Of a stretch of 64,000 nucleotides of DNA, positions 32,576 to 41,290 are shown in pieces; position 1 is the first letter of the stretch; each line of letters opens with the position of its first letter. Location of the stretch: assembly GCF_024701975.1 (NCBI RefSeq), contig NZ_JANLNM010000002.1, forward strand, positions 124,001 through 188,000. Reading direction: 5' to 3'. The notes under the pieces were generated by a model. That model was not told the origin of the DNA. It saw only the letters and a list, made by a program, of their open reading frames with translations, and did not search any database. The DNA comes from Variovorax sp. ZS18.2.2 (GTDB taxonomy: Bacteria > Pseudomonadota > Gammaproteobacteria > Burkholderiales > Burkholderiaceae_C). The translations under genes and the position numbers were made by a program.

Positions 32576-34990
32576 ATGAAAACAACCCCCAGACCTGGTT
32601 CCCGCGCGTGGAGTCGCTGCATCGCAGCCATCGCTCTTGCAGGCACATTCATCGGCATTGCCCCGGCATGGGCCCAGCGTGAAGCGCCAGCGGCGACCGC
32701 ATCGATCGAAATACGCCGCACCGGCGATGGCATTCCCCACATTCGCGCCACCACCTGGCGGGGCCTGGGCATCGGCTACGGCCAGGTGCAGGCCGAGGAC
32801 GCGCTCTGCACGCTGGCCGACGCCTTCGTCACCTACAGCGGGCAGCGCTCCCTGTATTTCGGCGCCGACAAGAAACCCGCCACGCGCTCGACCTTCGGTA
32901 CGCCGGTCAACCTCGATCTCGATTTCTTCTTCAAGGCCTTCGCCGGCCCCGAGGCGGTCGAGGCTCTTAAGCGTGAGCAGCCGGCCGATCTCAACGAACT
33001 TATCGCAGGCTTCGCGGAGGGCTACAACCGCCATGTGCGATCGCTCCAGAAGAAGGGTGGCAAGGGTGCGCAGCACGCCTGCAGCGATGCACCGTGGGTG
33101 CGGACCATCGAGCCGGCCGATGTCTACCGGCGCATGATCGCGGCCGCGCTGGCAGGCGGGTACACACATTTCGCCTCCGAGATCGTGAATGCGAAGCCCG
33201 CCGCGGCCGCCCCGCCTGCGCCGGCAGACCATCTCTCGCTGTCGTCCCGGCTCGAGATTCCCGTGGGCGACGCGCGCGGCACCGGCAGCAATGTGCTGGC
33301 TTTCGGCCAGGCAGCCACAGGCGAGCGCGGCGGCAGTGTCCTGTTCGGCAATCCGCACTGGTATTGGGGCGGGCCGGACCGCTTCTACCAGGCGCATCTG
33401 ACGCTGCCGGGGAAGATGGATGTGGCGGGCGCGTCCTTCCTCGGCATTCCGGTGATCATGATCGGCTTCAACAACGACGTCGCCTGGAGCCACACGGTGT
33501 CGGCAGCGCGGCGCTTCGGGCTGTTCGATCTGGTGCTGGACCCGGCGGACCCCACCCGCTATCTGGTCGACGGCGTGTCCGAGCGCATGCAGGCCCAGCC
33601 GGTGACCGTGGAGGTGCGCCGGCCCGACGGAACATTCGAGGCGGTTCACCGCACGCTTTACCGCACGCGCTTCGGGCCGGTGGTCGATCTGGGGGCGCGC
33701 AATCCGGCGCTCGGCTGGAGTGCCCGCAAGGCGATTGCCATGCGCGATGTAAATGCGACCAACGCACGCATCTTCCCGAACTTCTTCCGCTGGGACCAGG
33801 CGCGTTCGCTCGACGAATTCATCCAGATACAGAAGCAGGAGGCCGCAATGCCATGGGTCAACACCGCCGCCATCGGACGGGGCGACGGCCGCGTCTGGTA
33901 TGCCGACGTTGGTGCGGTGCCCGGCGTGCCGGACGACCTGCGCGCAGCCTGTGCGACGCCGCTGTCCAAGGCCTTTGCCGCCTTCGATCCGGACACGCCG
34001 GTGCTGGACGGCAGCCGGGCGGCATGCGAATGGCAAACGGGGCAGGCTTCGGTACAACCCGGCCGCATGCCCGCAGACCGCATGCCCAGCCTGCTGCGCG
34101 AGGACTACGTTGCCAACATGAACGACAGCTACTGGCTCGCCAACCCGGCGCAGCCGTTGGCGGGCTTCGCGTCGATCCTCGGTGGCGAGGGGCGGGCGCT
34201 CACCATGCGCGGGCGAGAAGGACATCGCATCGCGAGTGAGCTCGCAGGCGCGGGCTCGACCTCGTCCAGCCAACTGGCGGACCGCGTGATGCAGAAGACC
34301 CAGGAGGCCCGCTCCTATACCGCGGACCAGTTCAAGCAACCCTTGCTCAATGCGGCGTGTGCATCGTCCGGCCAGGGTGCGTCGGCACCCGATGTGCAGC
34401 AGGCCTGCCAGATACTTCGCAACTGGTCGAACCGTGCCGGTGCAGAGGATCGCGGGGCAGTGCTGTGGGATGCCTTCTGGACCCGGCTGCAGCAGATTCC
34501 GGCCGGGGAACTCTATGCGAAGGCGTTCTCGGCGGAGTCGCCGCTACGGTCGCCGGGCGCTATCAATGCCGCAGACCCGCGCGTCGCGCGCGCACTCGCC
34601 GGCGCGGTCGACGACATGCGGCAGAAGGGCCGGGCGCTGGATGCGCCGCTGGGCACGTTGCGCTTTGCCCGCAGCGAAGGCCGCCGGGTTCCGCTTTTCG
34701 GAGGCTGCGATGCCGAGGGCTACTTCAGCGTGTCCTGTGCCAACGAGGGCGACTACACCATGGGCGACCGTTCCCATGGCAACACCTACCTGCAGGTCGT
34801 GTACTTCGACCGGCGCGGCGTGCATGCCCGCACGCTGCTCGCGCACGGCGAGAAGGAAACCGCGGTAGCGAACGGGCCGGGCGCCGCACCGGTGAAGCGC
34901 TACGCGAAGAAGGACTGGCTGCGCTTCCCGTTCCGCGAGGAAGACATCGCACGCGATCCGGCGCTGGTGCGGGAGACGCTTCGGCCCTGA
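32576..34990 (+). CDS. PvdQ-like periplasmic acylase (Ntn-hydrolase, penicillin amidase family)
   Basis: 804 aa precursor. Signal peptide ending AWAQ at about residue 35. Penicillin-amidase-family proenzymes split themselves into alpha and beta chains before a nucleophilic Ser; here the GTGSNVLAFG segment (near residue 241) is the expected cleavage and nucleophile site, and GNPHW and GFNNDVAWSHT are family motifs. In pyoverdine biosynthesis PvdQ removes the fatty-acyl chain from the periplasmic precursor; some relatives also split acyl-homoserine lactones. Its place at the end of the siderophore block favours the maturation role, which predicts an acylated NRPS product. ATG 32576 follows AAGGA. 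Confidence 0.88.
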   Translation: MKTTPRPGSRAWSRCIAAIALAGTFIGIAPAWAQREAPAATASIEIRRTGDGIPHIRATTWRGLGIGYGQVQAEDALCTLADAFVTYSGQRSLYFGADKKPATRSTFGTPVNLDLDFFFKAFAGPEAVEALKREQPADLNELIAGFAEGYNRHVRSLQKKGGKGAQHACSDAPWVRTIEPADVYRRMIAAALAGGYTHFASEIVNAKPAAAAPPAPADHLSLSSRLEIPVGDARGTGSNVLAFGQAATGERGGSVLFGNPHWYWGGPDRFYQAHLTLPGKMDVAGASFLGIPVIMIGFNNDVAWSHTVSAARRFGLFDLVLDPADPTRYLVDGVSERMQAQPVTVEVRRPDGTFEAVHRTLYRTRFGPVVDLGARNPALGWSARKAIAMRDVNATNARIFPNFFRWDQARSLDEFIQIQKQEAAMPWVNTAAIGRGDGRVWYADVGAVPGVPDDLRAACATPLSKAFAAFDPDTPVLDGSRAACEWQTGQASVQPGRMPADRMPSLLREDYVANMNDSYWLANPAQPLAGFASILGGEGRALTMRGREGHRIASELAGAGSTSSSQLADRVMQKTQEARSYTADQFKQPLLNAACASSGQGASAPDVQQACQILRNWSNRAGAEDRGAVLWDAFWTRLQQIPAGELYAKAFSAESPLRSPGAINAADPRVARALAGAVDDMRQKGRALDAPLGTLRFARSEGRRVPLFGGCDAEGYFSVSCANEGDYTMGDRSHGNTYLQVVYFDRRGVHARTLLAHGEKETAVANGPGAAPVKRYAKKDWLRFPFREEDIARDPALVRETLRP

Positions 34991-35011
34991 TGAAGGCCAG
35001 TCGCCAGGCTC

Positions 35012-35716
35012 TCAGCCCCGCTTGGGGATGTTGAGGCCCTTCACGACCGCGGGCCGCGCCACGAAGGCTTCGAGCACGCGCGCCACGTTCTTGAAGTCCT
35101 TGAAGCCCACCAGATCGCCTGCCTCGTAGAAGCCGATCAGGTTGCGGATCCACGGGAACGAGGCGATGTCTGCAATCGTGTAGTCGTCGCCCATGATCCA
35201 TGCGCGATCCGCGAGGTGCTTGTCGAGCACGCCGAGCAGGCGCTTCGATTCGGCCACGTAGCGGTCGCGCGGGCGCTTGTCTTCATAGTCCTTGCCGGCG
35301 AACTTGTTGAAGAAACCCAGCTGGCCGAACATCGGGCCGATGCCGCCCATCTGGAACATCACCCACTGGATGGTTGCGTAGCGGCCGGCGGCATCCTGCG
35401 GCATGAACCTGCCGGTCTTCTCGGCCAGGTAGATGAGGATCGCGCCCGACTCGAACAGCGCAAGCGGCTTGCCGCCGGGGCCGTCGGGATCGAGGATCGC
35501 CGGGATCTTGTTGTTCGGGTTGAGCGACAGGAACTCCGGCGACATCTGGTCCTGCGTCTCGAAGCTCACCAGGTGCGGCTCGTAGGCGAGGCCGGTTTCC
35601 TCCAGCATGATCGACACCTTCACGCCGTTGGGCGTGGGCAGCGAATACAGCTGCAGGCGTTCAGGGTGCTGTGCGGGCCATTTCGTCGTGATGGGAAAGC
35701 TCGAGAGATCGGTCAT
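35012..35716 (-). CDS. Glutathione S-transferase family protein, Nu-class-like (YfcG/YghU)
   Basis: 234 aa, cytosolic. Thioredoxin-like N-terminal domain (LYSLPTPNGVKVSIMLEE, NPNNKIPAI, FESGAILIYLAEKTG) and an all-alpha C-terminal domain (DYTIADIASFPW). The TPNG stretch and the N-N-K-I-P loop are characteristic of the Nu class, whose members act mainly as disulfide reductases with glutathione. Convergent with the acylase gene, with 21 bases between stops. No visible link to siderophore production. Confidence 0.85.
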   Translation of the reverse strand: MTDLSSFPITTKWPAQHPERLQLYSLPTPNGVKVSIMLEETGLAYEPHLVSFETQDQMSPEFLSLNPNNKIPAILDPDGPGGKPLALFESGAILIYLAEKTGRFMPQDAAGRYATIQWVMFQMGGIGPMFGQLGFFNKFAGKDYEDKRPRDRYVAESKRLLGVLDKHLADRAWIMGDDYTIADIASFPWIRNLIGFYEAGDLVGFKDFKNVARVLEAFVARPAVVKGLNIPKRG

Positions 35717-35781
35717 GGGTGTTCCTGAAAAAGCGCAAGCGGGGGATTCTGCCTCCGCTGCGTTTCAGGTGCTGCCCGGCA

Positions 35782-36615
35782 TCAGATGCCCAGCCAGCGC
35801 ATCGTGTCTGCTTCCGCATCGCTCGATGCGGGGACAAAAGCCGTGTAGTTCGACGAGGAGAGCGCGCGCTTGCCGGCGTCGCTCTGGTTGAGCCCGAGCA
35901 GCGTCTCGCGCACCGTGGCCGCGGTGGCGGCATCGGTCCTGGTGGCCAGGAGCCACTGCTTGATGGGCACGGCGCGCGATTCCGCGCAGACCTTGCCGCC
36001 GCCTTCGGTCCAGGTCTTGACCACGCCCGCCGACGCGGTGGCCCCGTAGGCGGCAAAGCCGTTCGTCACGTAGAAGGGCACGGCATCCTGAAAGCGCGTG
36101 TTGGTCACCTTGACCGCGGACTCCGCGACCCCGTGCTCGCGCAGCATCGCGCGCGTGATCACTGAGGTGATCGAGTCCACGTCGGGCAGCACCAGGCTCT
36201 TGCCCGCCACGTCCTTCCAGTTGGAGATGGGTGGCTGTTTGCACAGGAACGAGACCTTGTAGTCGGTGAAGCCCGCGGTCCAGGCCACCGCCTTGTAGTT
36301 GCCCGACTTGATGCCCTCCAGCGCCACGTGTGCGGGATGAATGAAGACCAGGTCGACTTCCTTCTTTTTCATGGCTTCGCGCGCGCTGTTGTACGAGATC
36401 AGCACCTTGACCGTCACCGGTTGCTTGAGCGCCTTGCTCAGGGCCTCGGCGATGGGCTCGAAGCGCGGCGCGATCTGCGCCTCGGTGACCTGGTAGCTCA
36501 CGCCTTCGGTGACGCCGATCACGAGCGCATGGGCCGAGACACCGGCCGCGAGCAGGAGCGCCGCCAGCCCGCGTGTGGCCATGCGAAGCGACGGGGAGAG
36601 GGGGCGGAGTTCCAT
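35782..36615 (-). CDS. PhnD-type periplasmic substrate-binding protein (orphan)
   Basis: 277 aa from the Met of MELRPLSP, chosen because it directly precedes a signal peptide (RGLAALLLAAGVSAHA). The mature protein fits the phosphate/phosphonate-binding (PhnD-like) family: the ligand region includes ISYNSAREAMKKKEVDLVFIHPAH and the later KSLVLPDVDSITSVITRAML. Two cysteines (in LCKQP and KVCAES) could form a disulfide. No ABC permease or ATPase gene lies nearby, so it either serves a transporter encoded elsewhere or acts as a sensor-type binding protein. Ligand unknown. Confidence 0.75.
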   Translation of the reverse strand: MELRPLSPSLRMATRGLAALLLAAGVSAHALVIGVTEGVSYQVTEAQIAPRFEPIAEALSKALKQPVTVKVLISYNSAREAMKKKEVDLVFIHPAHVALEGIKSGNYKAVAWTAGFTDYKVSFLCKQPPISNWKDVAGKSLVLPDVDSITSVITRAMLREHGVAESAVKVTNTRFQDAVPFYVTNGFAAYGATASAGVVKTWTEGGGKVCAESRAVPIKQWLLATRTDAATAATVRETLLGLNQSDAGKRALSSSNYTAFVPASSDAEADTMRWLGI

Positions 36616-36839
36616 CGAGAGCTTTCTTTCAGATTGCGACCAGATTGTTACAACATGTTCGGTCCGATCATAGATAGCCGAAAGGGTGGAGGCCTCAGGG
36701 GTTAGTACCAAGGACAACAGTTTTGCTGCGAACGCGCAACGCCTGCTGGTATCTCGTTCGGAGATACGCAGGTCTTCAATCCATATGAATCTTGCGTGTT
36801 GACCCGCTGCAGCGAGGCCTCGCTGCAGCGCCCGCGGGT
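36616..36839. other. Intergenic region between TetR gene end and binding-protein start
   Basis: About 220 bases with no gene. It should contain the promoter of the binding-protein gene (AT-richer around 36625-36690) and holds the 26-bp palindrome at 36805-36830. Confidence 0.5.
36805..36830. terminator. Perfect 26-bp palindrome after the TetR gene
   Basis: Arms of 13 bp with no loop (left arm CGCTGCAGCGAGG), 9 bases beyond the TetR stop codon. It could fold as a hairpin in the TetR transcript and act as a terminator, though no T-run follows. It could also be a protein-binding site upstream of the next gene. Confidence 0.45.
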
Positions 36840-37526
36840 TCAGGCCTTGCGCTTGCGCGCAACGGCCTTGGATGCAGGTACAGGCGTGGGGGCAGCAAAC
36901 AGCCGCGAGATGGACTGCCGCACCGCCGACTGCATCTCTTCGATGGCCTTCGCATCGCCCGAGAGGTGCTTGAGCAGCGCCTGCTGGAACAGCCCGTCGA
37001 AGAGCGCGTAGGTGGCCGAAGGCGGGAGGCCGGGCTGTTCGCCGGAGAGCTCGGCGAAGCGGCTCATGATGCGCCAGATCATGTCTTCCAGGCTCTTGTC
37101 GATCTGCACCACGTCGTCGTGGAAGGCCTTCTCGAACAGCGCCTGCGAGCGCAGGTCATACCAGAGCCGGTGCACTTCGCCTTCGTCGCGCAGCGTGTCG
37201 CCCAGGCTCTCGAGGAAACCGTCCATCAGCTCGTCGTAGGTGGTGGCGCTGTCCACTGCGTGGTCGTAGCGCGTGACGCAACGCGCCTTGTACTGCTTGA
37301 CGCTGCAGATGATCAGGTCGACCTTGTCGCTGAAGTAGTAGTGCAGCACGCCGTGCGAGAACTCGGAGTTCTGCGCGATCTCTCGCAGGCTGGTGCGGGC
37401 ATAGCCGAGCGTGGCCAGGGTGGTGAGGGCGGCTTCGCCGAGCTCGGCGCGGCGCTCGGCGAACTTGTCCACCCGTGCCTTGGGCACGCGCGCCGCGTGT
37501 TTCTTTACCCGTTCATGTGACGTCAT
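36840..37526 (-). CDS. TetR-family transcriptional regulator
   Basis: 228 aa. The Met of MTSHERVKK was chosen; the frame runs 21 codons further but without a better start. Helix-turn-helix near residues 30-75 (TTLATLGYARTSLREIAQ...SHGVLHYYFSDK). The C-terminal ligand domain is TetR_C-like. The tail is basic (ASKAVARKRKA). The gene is divergent from the SDR/saccharopine-like/acyl-CoA synthetase operon, and a perfect palindrome in the shared promoter region is a likely operator. It probably represses that operon and itself, with an acyl-CoA or related metabolite as a possible effector (inference). Confidence 0.88.
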   Translation of the reverse strand: MTSHERVKKHAARVPKARVDKFAERRAELGEAALTTLATLGYARTSLREIAQNSEFSHGVLHYYFSDKVDLIICSVKQYKARCVTRYDHAVDSATTYDELMDGFLESLGDTLRDEGEVHRLWYDLRSQALFEKAFHDDVVQIDKSLEDMIWRIMSRFAELSGEQPGLPPSATYALFDGLFQQALLKHLSGDAKAIEEMQSAVRQSISRLFAAPTPVPASKAVARKRKA

Positions 37527-37627
37527 TTCGAGCCCGGCCGCATGGCATGCCGGCCACATTGTTTTCCTGATGATTGCAAACCATAGCACGCATGCGGGAG
37601 AAGCCCCATATCCGTGTCGCGGGTGCC

Positions 37628-37654
37628 ATTTTATGAAATCTTGACAATTGTCAA
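37628..37654 (-). promoter_or_regulatory. Putative TetR promoter
   Basis: On the minus strand, TTGACA (complement of 37649-37654), a 15-base spacer and TAAAAT (complement of 37628-37633). The spacer is short. The -35 box forms half of the palindrome at 37641-37654, so binding there would block this promoter. Confidence 0.4.
37641..37654. promoter_or_regulatory. Perfect palindromic operator TTGACAATTGTCAA
   Basis: 14-bp perfect palindrome between the divergent TetR and SDR genes, placed just upstream of the SDR -35 box and over the TetR -35 box. This is the usual layout for an autoregulated TetR repressor. Confidence 0.55.
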
Positions 37655-37662
37655 ATAAAAAC

Positions 37663-37691
37663 TTGACACCCGTAAAGTCGATTTCTACGAT
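37663..37691 (+). promoter_or_regulatory. Sigma-70-type promoter of the SDR operon
   Basis: TTGACA (37663-37668), 17-base spacer, TACGAT (37686-37691), 40 bases before the SDR start codon. This is the best-matching promoter I found in the window. Confidence 0.6.
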
Positions 37692-37731
37692 GCCTCTTCC
37701 ATCTCAACAACAGATACACAGGAGACAAGTG

Positions 37732-38535
37732 ATGGCCAAGTTCGACTTGAAAGGGCGCAAGGCCCTGGTGACGGGTGGCGCGCGCGGCATTGGCGCGAGC
37801 ATTGCCGAAGCACTCGTGCAGGCAGGCGCCTCGGTGATGATCGGCGACGTGCTCGCCGACGTGGGGCGCGAAACGGCGAAGCGGCTTTCCGCCTCGGGCG
37901 CCAAGGTGGGCTTCGTTCCGCTCGACGTCACGAAGGACGGCGACTGGGCCGCCGCCGCCGAGACCACGGTGAAGGAGCTCGGCGGCTTCGACATCCTGGT
38001 CAACAACGCCGGCATCGAGATCACCTCTTTGGTGATCGACGTGGACGGCGACGACCTGCGCCGCATGCTCGACGTGAACGTGGCCGGCACGTTGCTCGGC
38101 ATGAAGCACGCGTTCCGCGCGATGCGACCCGGCGGCAGCGCGGGCGGCGGCGGTGCGGTGGTGAACATCGCATCGGTCGCGGCCACCATCGCGTTCCCGG
38201 CGATCGCCGGCTACTCCGCCACCAAGTCCGCCGTCGACCGCGCCACGCGCGTGGCGGCGATGGAGTCCGGCAAGCTGGGCTACGGCGTGCGCGTGAACTG
38301 CATCTACCCGGGCCTCGTGCCTACCGACATGGGCATGAAGCTCGCGAGCGACATCGTGGCCGCGGGCCTCGCGCCCAGCGTCGAGGCTGCTGTCGGCGAC
38401 GTGATCGGGCAGACGCCGCTCGGGCGCCTGGGCGAAGTCGGCGACATGGCCGACGTGGTGGTCTTCCTCTGCTCCGACGCTGCCCGGTTCATCACCGGCG
38501 CGGGCCTCGCAGTGGACGGCGGCATGGGCATGTGA
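37732..38535 (+). CDS. Short-chain dehydrogenase/reductase
   Basis: 267 aa classical SDR. NAD(P) motif TGGARGIG (residues 14-21), an Asp after the second strand (GDVLAD) favouring NAD over NADP, NNAG near residue 90, and catalytic Ser and YSATK with Tyr/Lys. ATG 37732 follows AGGAG at 37720. The C-terminal pattern (GAGLAVDGGMGM) is standard. First gene of an operon controlled by the divergent TetR, with 35 bases to the next start. The substrate is probably a hydroxy- or ketoacyl compound or a sterol/terpenoid alcohol, given the acyl-CoA synthetase in the operon; this is inference. Confidence 0.9.
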   Translation: MAKFDLKGRKALVTGGARGIGASIAEALVQAGASVMIGDVLADVGRETAKRLSASGAKVGFVPLDVTKDGDWAAAAETTVKELGGFDILVNNAGIEITSLVIDVDGDDLRRMLDVNVAGTLLGMKHAFRAMRPGGSAGGGGAVVNIASVAATIAFPAIAGYSATKSAVDRATRVAAMESGKLGYGVRVNCIYPGLVPTDMGMKLASDIVAAGLAPSVEAAVGDVIGQTPLGRLGEVGDMADVVVFLCSDAARFITGAGLAVDGGMGM

Positions 38536-38570
38536 TCGATCGATCAATCAATCAAAAAGGAGAGACAAGA

Positions 38571-39710
38571 ATGAGCAGCAACAGCAAGAAGAAGCCCGTC
38601 GTCGTCTATGGCGCCTCCGGCTACACCGGCCGTCTCGTGTGCGAGTACCTGAGGGAGATGAACATCCCCTTCATCGCCGCGGGCCGCAGCAAGGAGAAGC
38701 TGGATGCGGCAATGAAGTCCAACGTGCCCGGCATCGAGACCGCGCGCTACGAGGTCGTGGAAGTGGCGCATTCGGTGGCCGCTCTCACCGAACTCTTCAC
38801 CGGCGCCTCGGTGGTGCTCAACACGGTGGGGCCTTTTGCCAAGTTCGGCCCCGAGGTCGTCGAAGCCTGCCTGGCCGCCAAGTGCCACTACACCGACACC
38901 ACGGGCGAGCAGGACTGGCTCATCACGCTCGAGCGGGAGTGGGGCGCCAGGTTCGCGGGAGCGGGCCTGCTGCTCTCGCCCGGCCTCGCGCAGATGTACA
39001 CCACCGGCGAGATCGCCGCGCAGCTGTGCCTGGAGACGCCCGGCCTCGACACGCTGGACATCGCCGTGTTCTGGGGCGGCAGCCCGACCATCGCATCGAC
39101 CCAGACCATCCTGGTCAATGCGGCCACTTCCAAGGCCTACTACCTGGAGCAGAACGAGTACGTGGAATGGCAACCCGACGCGGGCCTCTACCACCTGTCG
39201 ATTCCAGGCCAGCACGAAGCGGCATTGGCGCTGCCTTGGGGCGGCACCTCGCATCCGGTGTGGTTCAAGCGCGATCCGCGCGTGGCCAACGTGAAAGTGC
39301 TCGGCGGGGTCTTCAACAAGCCGCTGATGCTGGGCGTGCCGCAGATCGTGGCCGCCGCGCTCAAGGCCACCGAGGGCATGAACGACGAAGATCGCTATGC
39401 CGCCCTGGCCCAGACGGCGGCGGGTGTGATGAACACCATGCCCCCGCGCGAGAACCCGCGCATCAACAAGTCCGTCGATTCGGTGCATGCCTCCGGCCCG
39501 CTCGGCCGCATGCACTGCGTGATCTTCGGCAACTGCAACTACAAGCAGACCGGCCTGCTGCAGGCCTATGCGGCAGCCTCGCTGCTGCAGCAGGCGCCGC
39601 GGCGCGCGGGCTTCGCCTCGGGTTGCCAGGCCTTCGGGCACCGTGAGCTGCTGGGCGCGCTGCGCAGCTTCGGGCTCGTGCAGGAACCCATGCTCACCCG
39701 GATGGGCTGA
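38571..39710 (+). CDS. Saccharopine dehydrogenase-like NAD(P)-binding protein
   Basis: 379 aa from ATG 38571, after AAGGAGAGAC. N-terminal Rossmann motif VYGASGYTGRLVCEYL (residues about 12-27) as in saccharopine-dehydrogenase-like and trans-acting enoyl-reductase proteins. The middle contains VVLNTVGPFAKFGPEVVEAC and YTDTTGEQDW, also family features. It lacks a visible lysine-pathway context; neighbours are an SDR and an acyl-CoA synthetase. Proteins of this group often act as oxidoreductases on lipids or polyketides, but the substrate here is unknown. Confidence 0.8.
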   Translation: MSSNSKKKPVVVYGASGYTGRLVCEYLREMNIPFIAAGRSKEKLDAAMKSNVPGIETARYEVVEVAHSVAALTELFTGASVVLNTVGPFAKFGPEVVEACLAAKCHYTDTTGEQDWLITLEREWGARFAGAGLLLSPGLAQMYTTGEIAAQLCLETPGLDTLDIAVFWGGSPTIASTQTILVNAATSKAYYLEQNEYVEWQPDAGLYHLSIPGQHEAALALPWGGTSHPVWFKRDPRVANVKVLGGVFNKPLMLGVPQIVAAALKATEGMNDEDRYAALAQTAAGVMNTMPPRENPRINKSVDSVHASGPLGRMHCVIFGNCNYKQTGLLQAYAAASLLQQAPRRAGFASGCQAFGHRELLGALRSFGLVQEPMLTRMG

Positions 39711-39715
39711 CGCCC

Positions 39716-41257
39716 ATGCGCCTCGTCGATTACCTGGACAAGGGCGCCCAGCTGGGCGCCGACGCGCCGTGCCTTTGCATGGGGGACACGTGGCTTTCGT
39801 ACGGCGACGTGCAGCGCCTGAGCCACCGCGTGGCCCGTGCGCTGCAGCGCAGCGGCGTTGCGCCGGGTAGCAAGGTGGCGGTGTTGTCGAGCAACGATCC
39901 CGTCGCCTTCGCCAGCGTGTTCGGCGTGTCGCGCGCCGCGGCCGTGTGGTGCCCGATCAACCCGCGCAACGAGGCGGCGGAGAACCGCTTCGTGCTCGAT
40001 GCCTTCGACTGCAGTTGCCTCATCTTCCACAGCAACTACGCGCCGCTGGTCGAGCAGATGCGCGCCGACTTGCCCAAGGTGAAGACGCTGGTGTGCCTCG
40101 ACCAGGCGATGCCGTATGCACCATCGCTCGAGCAATGGCTTGCCGGCGCGGACGATGCGCCAATCGATGTGTCCGTGATCGACGACGTCGCGATGATCGC
40201 CGGCACCGGCGGCACCACCGGCCAGCCCAAGGGCGTGATGCTTTCGGGCCGCAACCTCGAGACCATGTCGGCGCTCACGCTGATGGGCTACCCGTTCGAA
40301 GGCCGCCCCGCCTACCTCGCGCTCGCGCCGCTCACGCATGCGGCTGGCGTGCTGTGCCTGCCGGTGATGGCGCTCGGCGGGCAGGTGGTCATCATGCCCA
40401 AGCCCGATCTCGGCGAATTCCTCGCGCTGATCGAGCGGCACCGCATCACCCACACCTTCCTGCCGCCGACGCTGATCTACATGCTGCTGCAGCATCCGCA
40501 GCTCGCCGAGACGAAGCGCGATTCGCTGCAATGCTTCTGGTATGGCGCCGCACCCATGTCGGCTGCGCGGCTCGAGGAGGCGCTGGAAAAGATCGGCCCC
40601 GTCATGGCGCAACTCTTCGGCCAGACCGAGGCGCCGATGATGATCTCGATGATGTCGCCGCGCGAGCACTTCAATGCCGATGGCTCGGTGGCAAGGCAGC
40701 GCCTTGCTTCCGCAGGCCGCCCCGGCCCGCTGGTGCAGGTCGGCGTGATGAACGGCGACGGCGCCTTGCTGCCGACAGGCGAGAGCGGCGAGATCGTGGT
40801 GCGCGGCTCGCTCGTGATGATGGGCTACTACAAGGACCCGAAGGCCACCGAGGAGGCTTCGCGCCACGGCTGGCATCACACCGGCGACATCGGCTACCTC
40901 GACGCCGACGGCTTTCTCTACATCGTCGACCGCGCCAAGGACATGATCATCTCGGGCGGCTTCAACGTCTACTCCGCCGAAGTGGAGCAGGTGCTGATGC
41001 AGCACCCCGACGTGCAGGACAGCGCCGTCGTCGGCCTGCCCGACGAGAAATGGGGCGAGCGCGTGGTGGCGGTGCTGCAGCTGCATGCCGGCCGGCAGGT
41101 GGATGCGGAGGACATCAAGGCCTTCGTCAAGGCGCGCATCGGCAGCGTGAAAGCGCCCAAGCAGGTCGAGGTGTGGGCCGACCTGCCGCGCTCCAAGGTG
41201 GGAAAAGTGCTCAAGAAGGAAGTGCGCGCCTCGCTGCTGCCGGTCCCACCACGCTGA
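39716..41257 (+). CDS. Acyl-CoA synthetase / AMP-dependent ligase
   Basis: 513 aa, starting 5 bases after the preceding stop. ANL superfamily: AMP-binding loop GTGGTTGQPKG (residues about 163-173), FGQTEAP, hinge region TGDIGYLDADGFLYIVDRAKD, FNVYSAEVE, and the C-terminal catalytic Lys in SKVGKVLKKE. It activates a carboxylic acid as an adenylate and then as a CoA thioester. It has no carrier domain, so it is not an NRPS part. With the SDR and saccharopine-like protein it probably forms a catabolic route for an organic acid controlled by TetR. Ends 33 bases before the convergent outer-membrane gene. Confidence 0.9.
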   Translation: MRLVDYLDKGAQLGADAPCLCMGDTWLSYGDVQRLSHRVARALQRSGVAPGSKVAVLSSNDPVAFASVFGVSRAAAVWCPINPRNEAAENRFVLDAFDCSCLIFHSNYAPLVEQMRADLPKVKTLVCLDQAMPYAPSLEQWLAGADDAPIDVSVIDDVAMIAGTGGTTGQPKGVMLSGRNLETMSALTLMGYPFEGRPAYLALAPLTHAAGVLCLPVMALGGQVVIMPKPDLGEFLALIERHRITHTFLPPTLIYMLLQHPQLAETKRDSLQCFWYGAAPMSAARLEEALEKIGPVMAQLFGQTEAPMMISMMSPREHFNADGSVARQRLASAGRPGPLVQVGVMNGDGALLPTGESGEIVVRGSLVMMGYYKDPKATEEASRHGWHHTGDIGYLDADGFLYIVDRAKDMIISGGFNVYSAEVEQVLMQHPDVQDSAVVGLPDEKWGERVVAVLQLHAGRQVDAEDIKAFVKARIGSVKAPKQVEVWADLPRSKVGKVLKKEVRASLLPVPPR

Positions 41258-41290
41258 CGGCGCCGCGGTGCGCCGTGCGCGTCAGTAACT

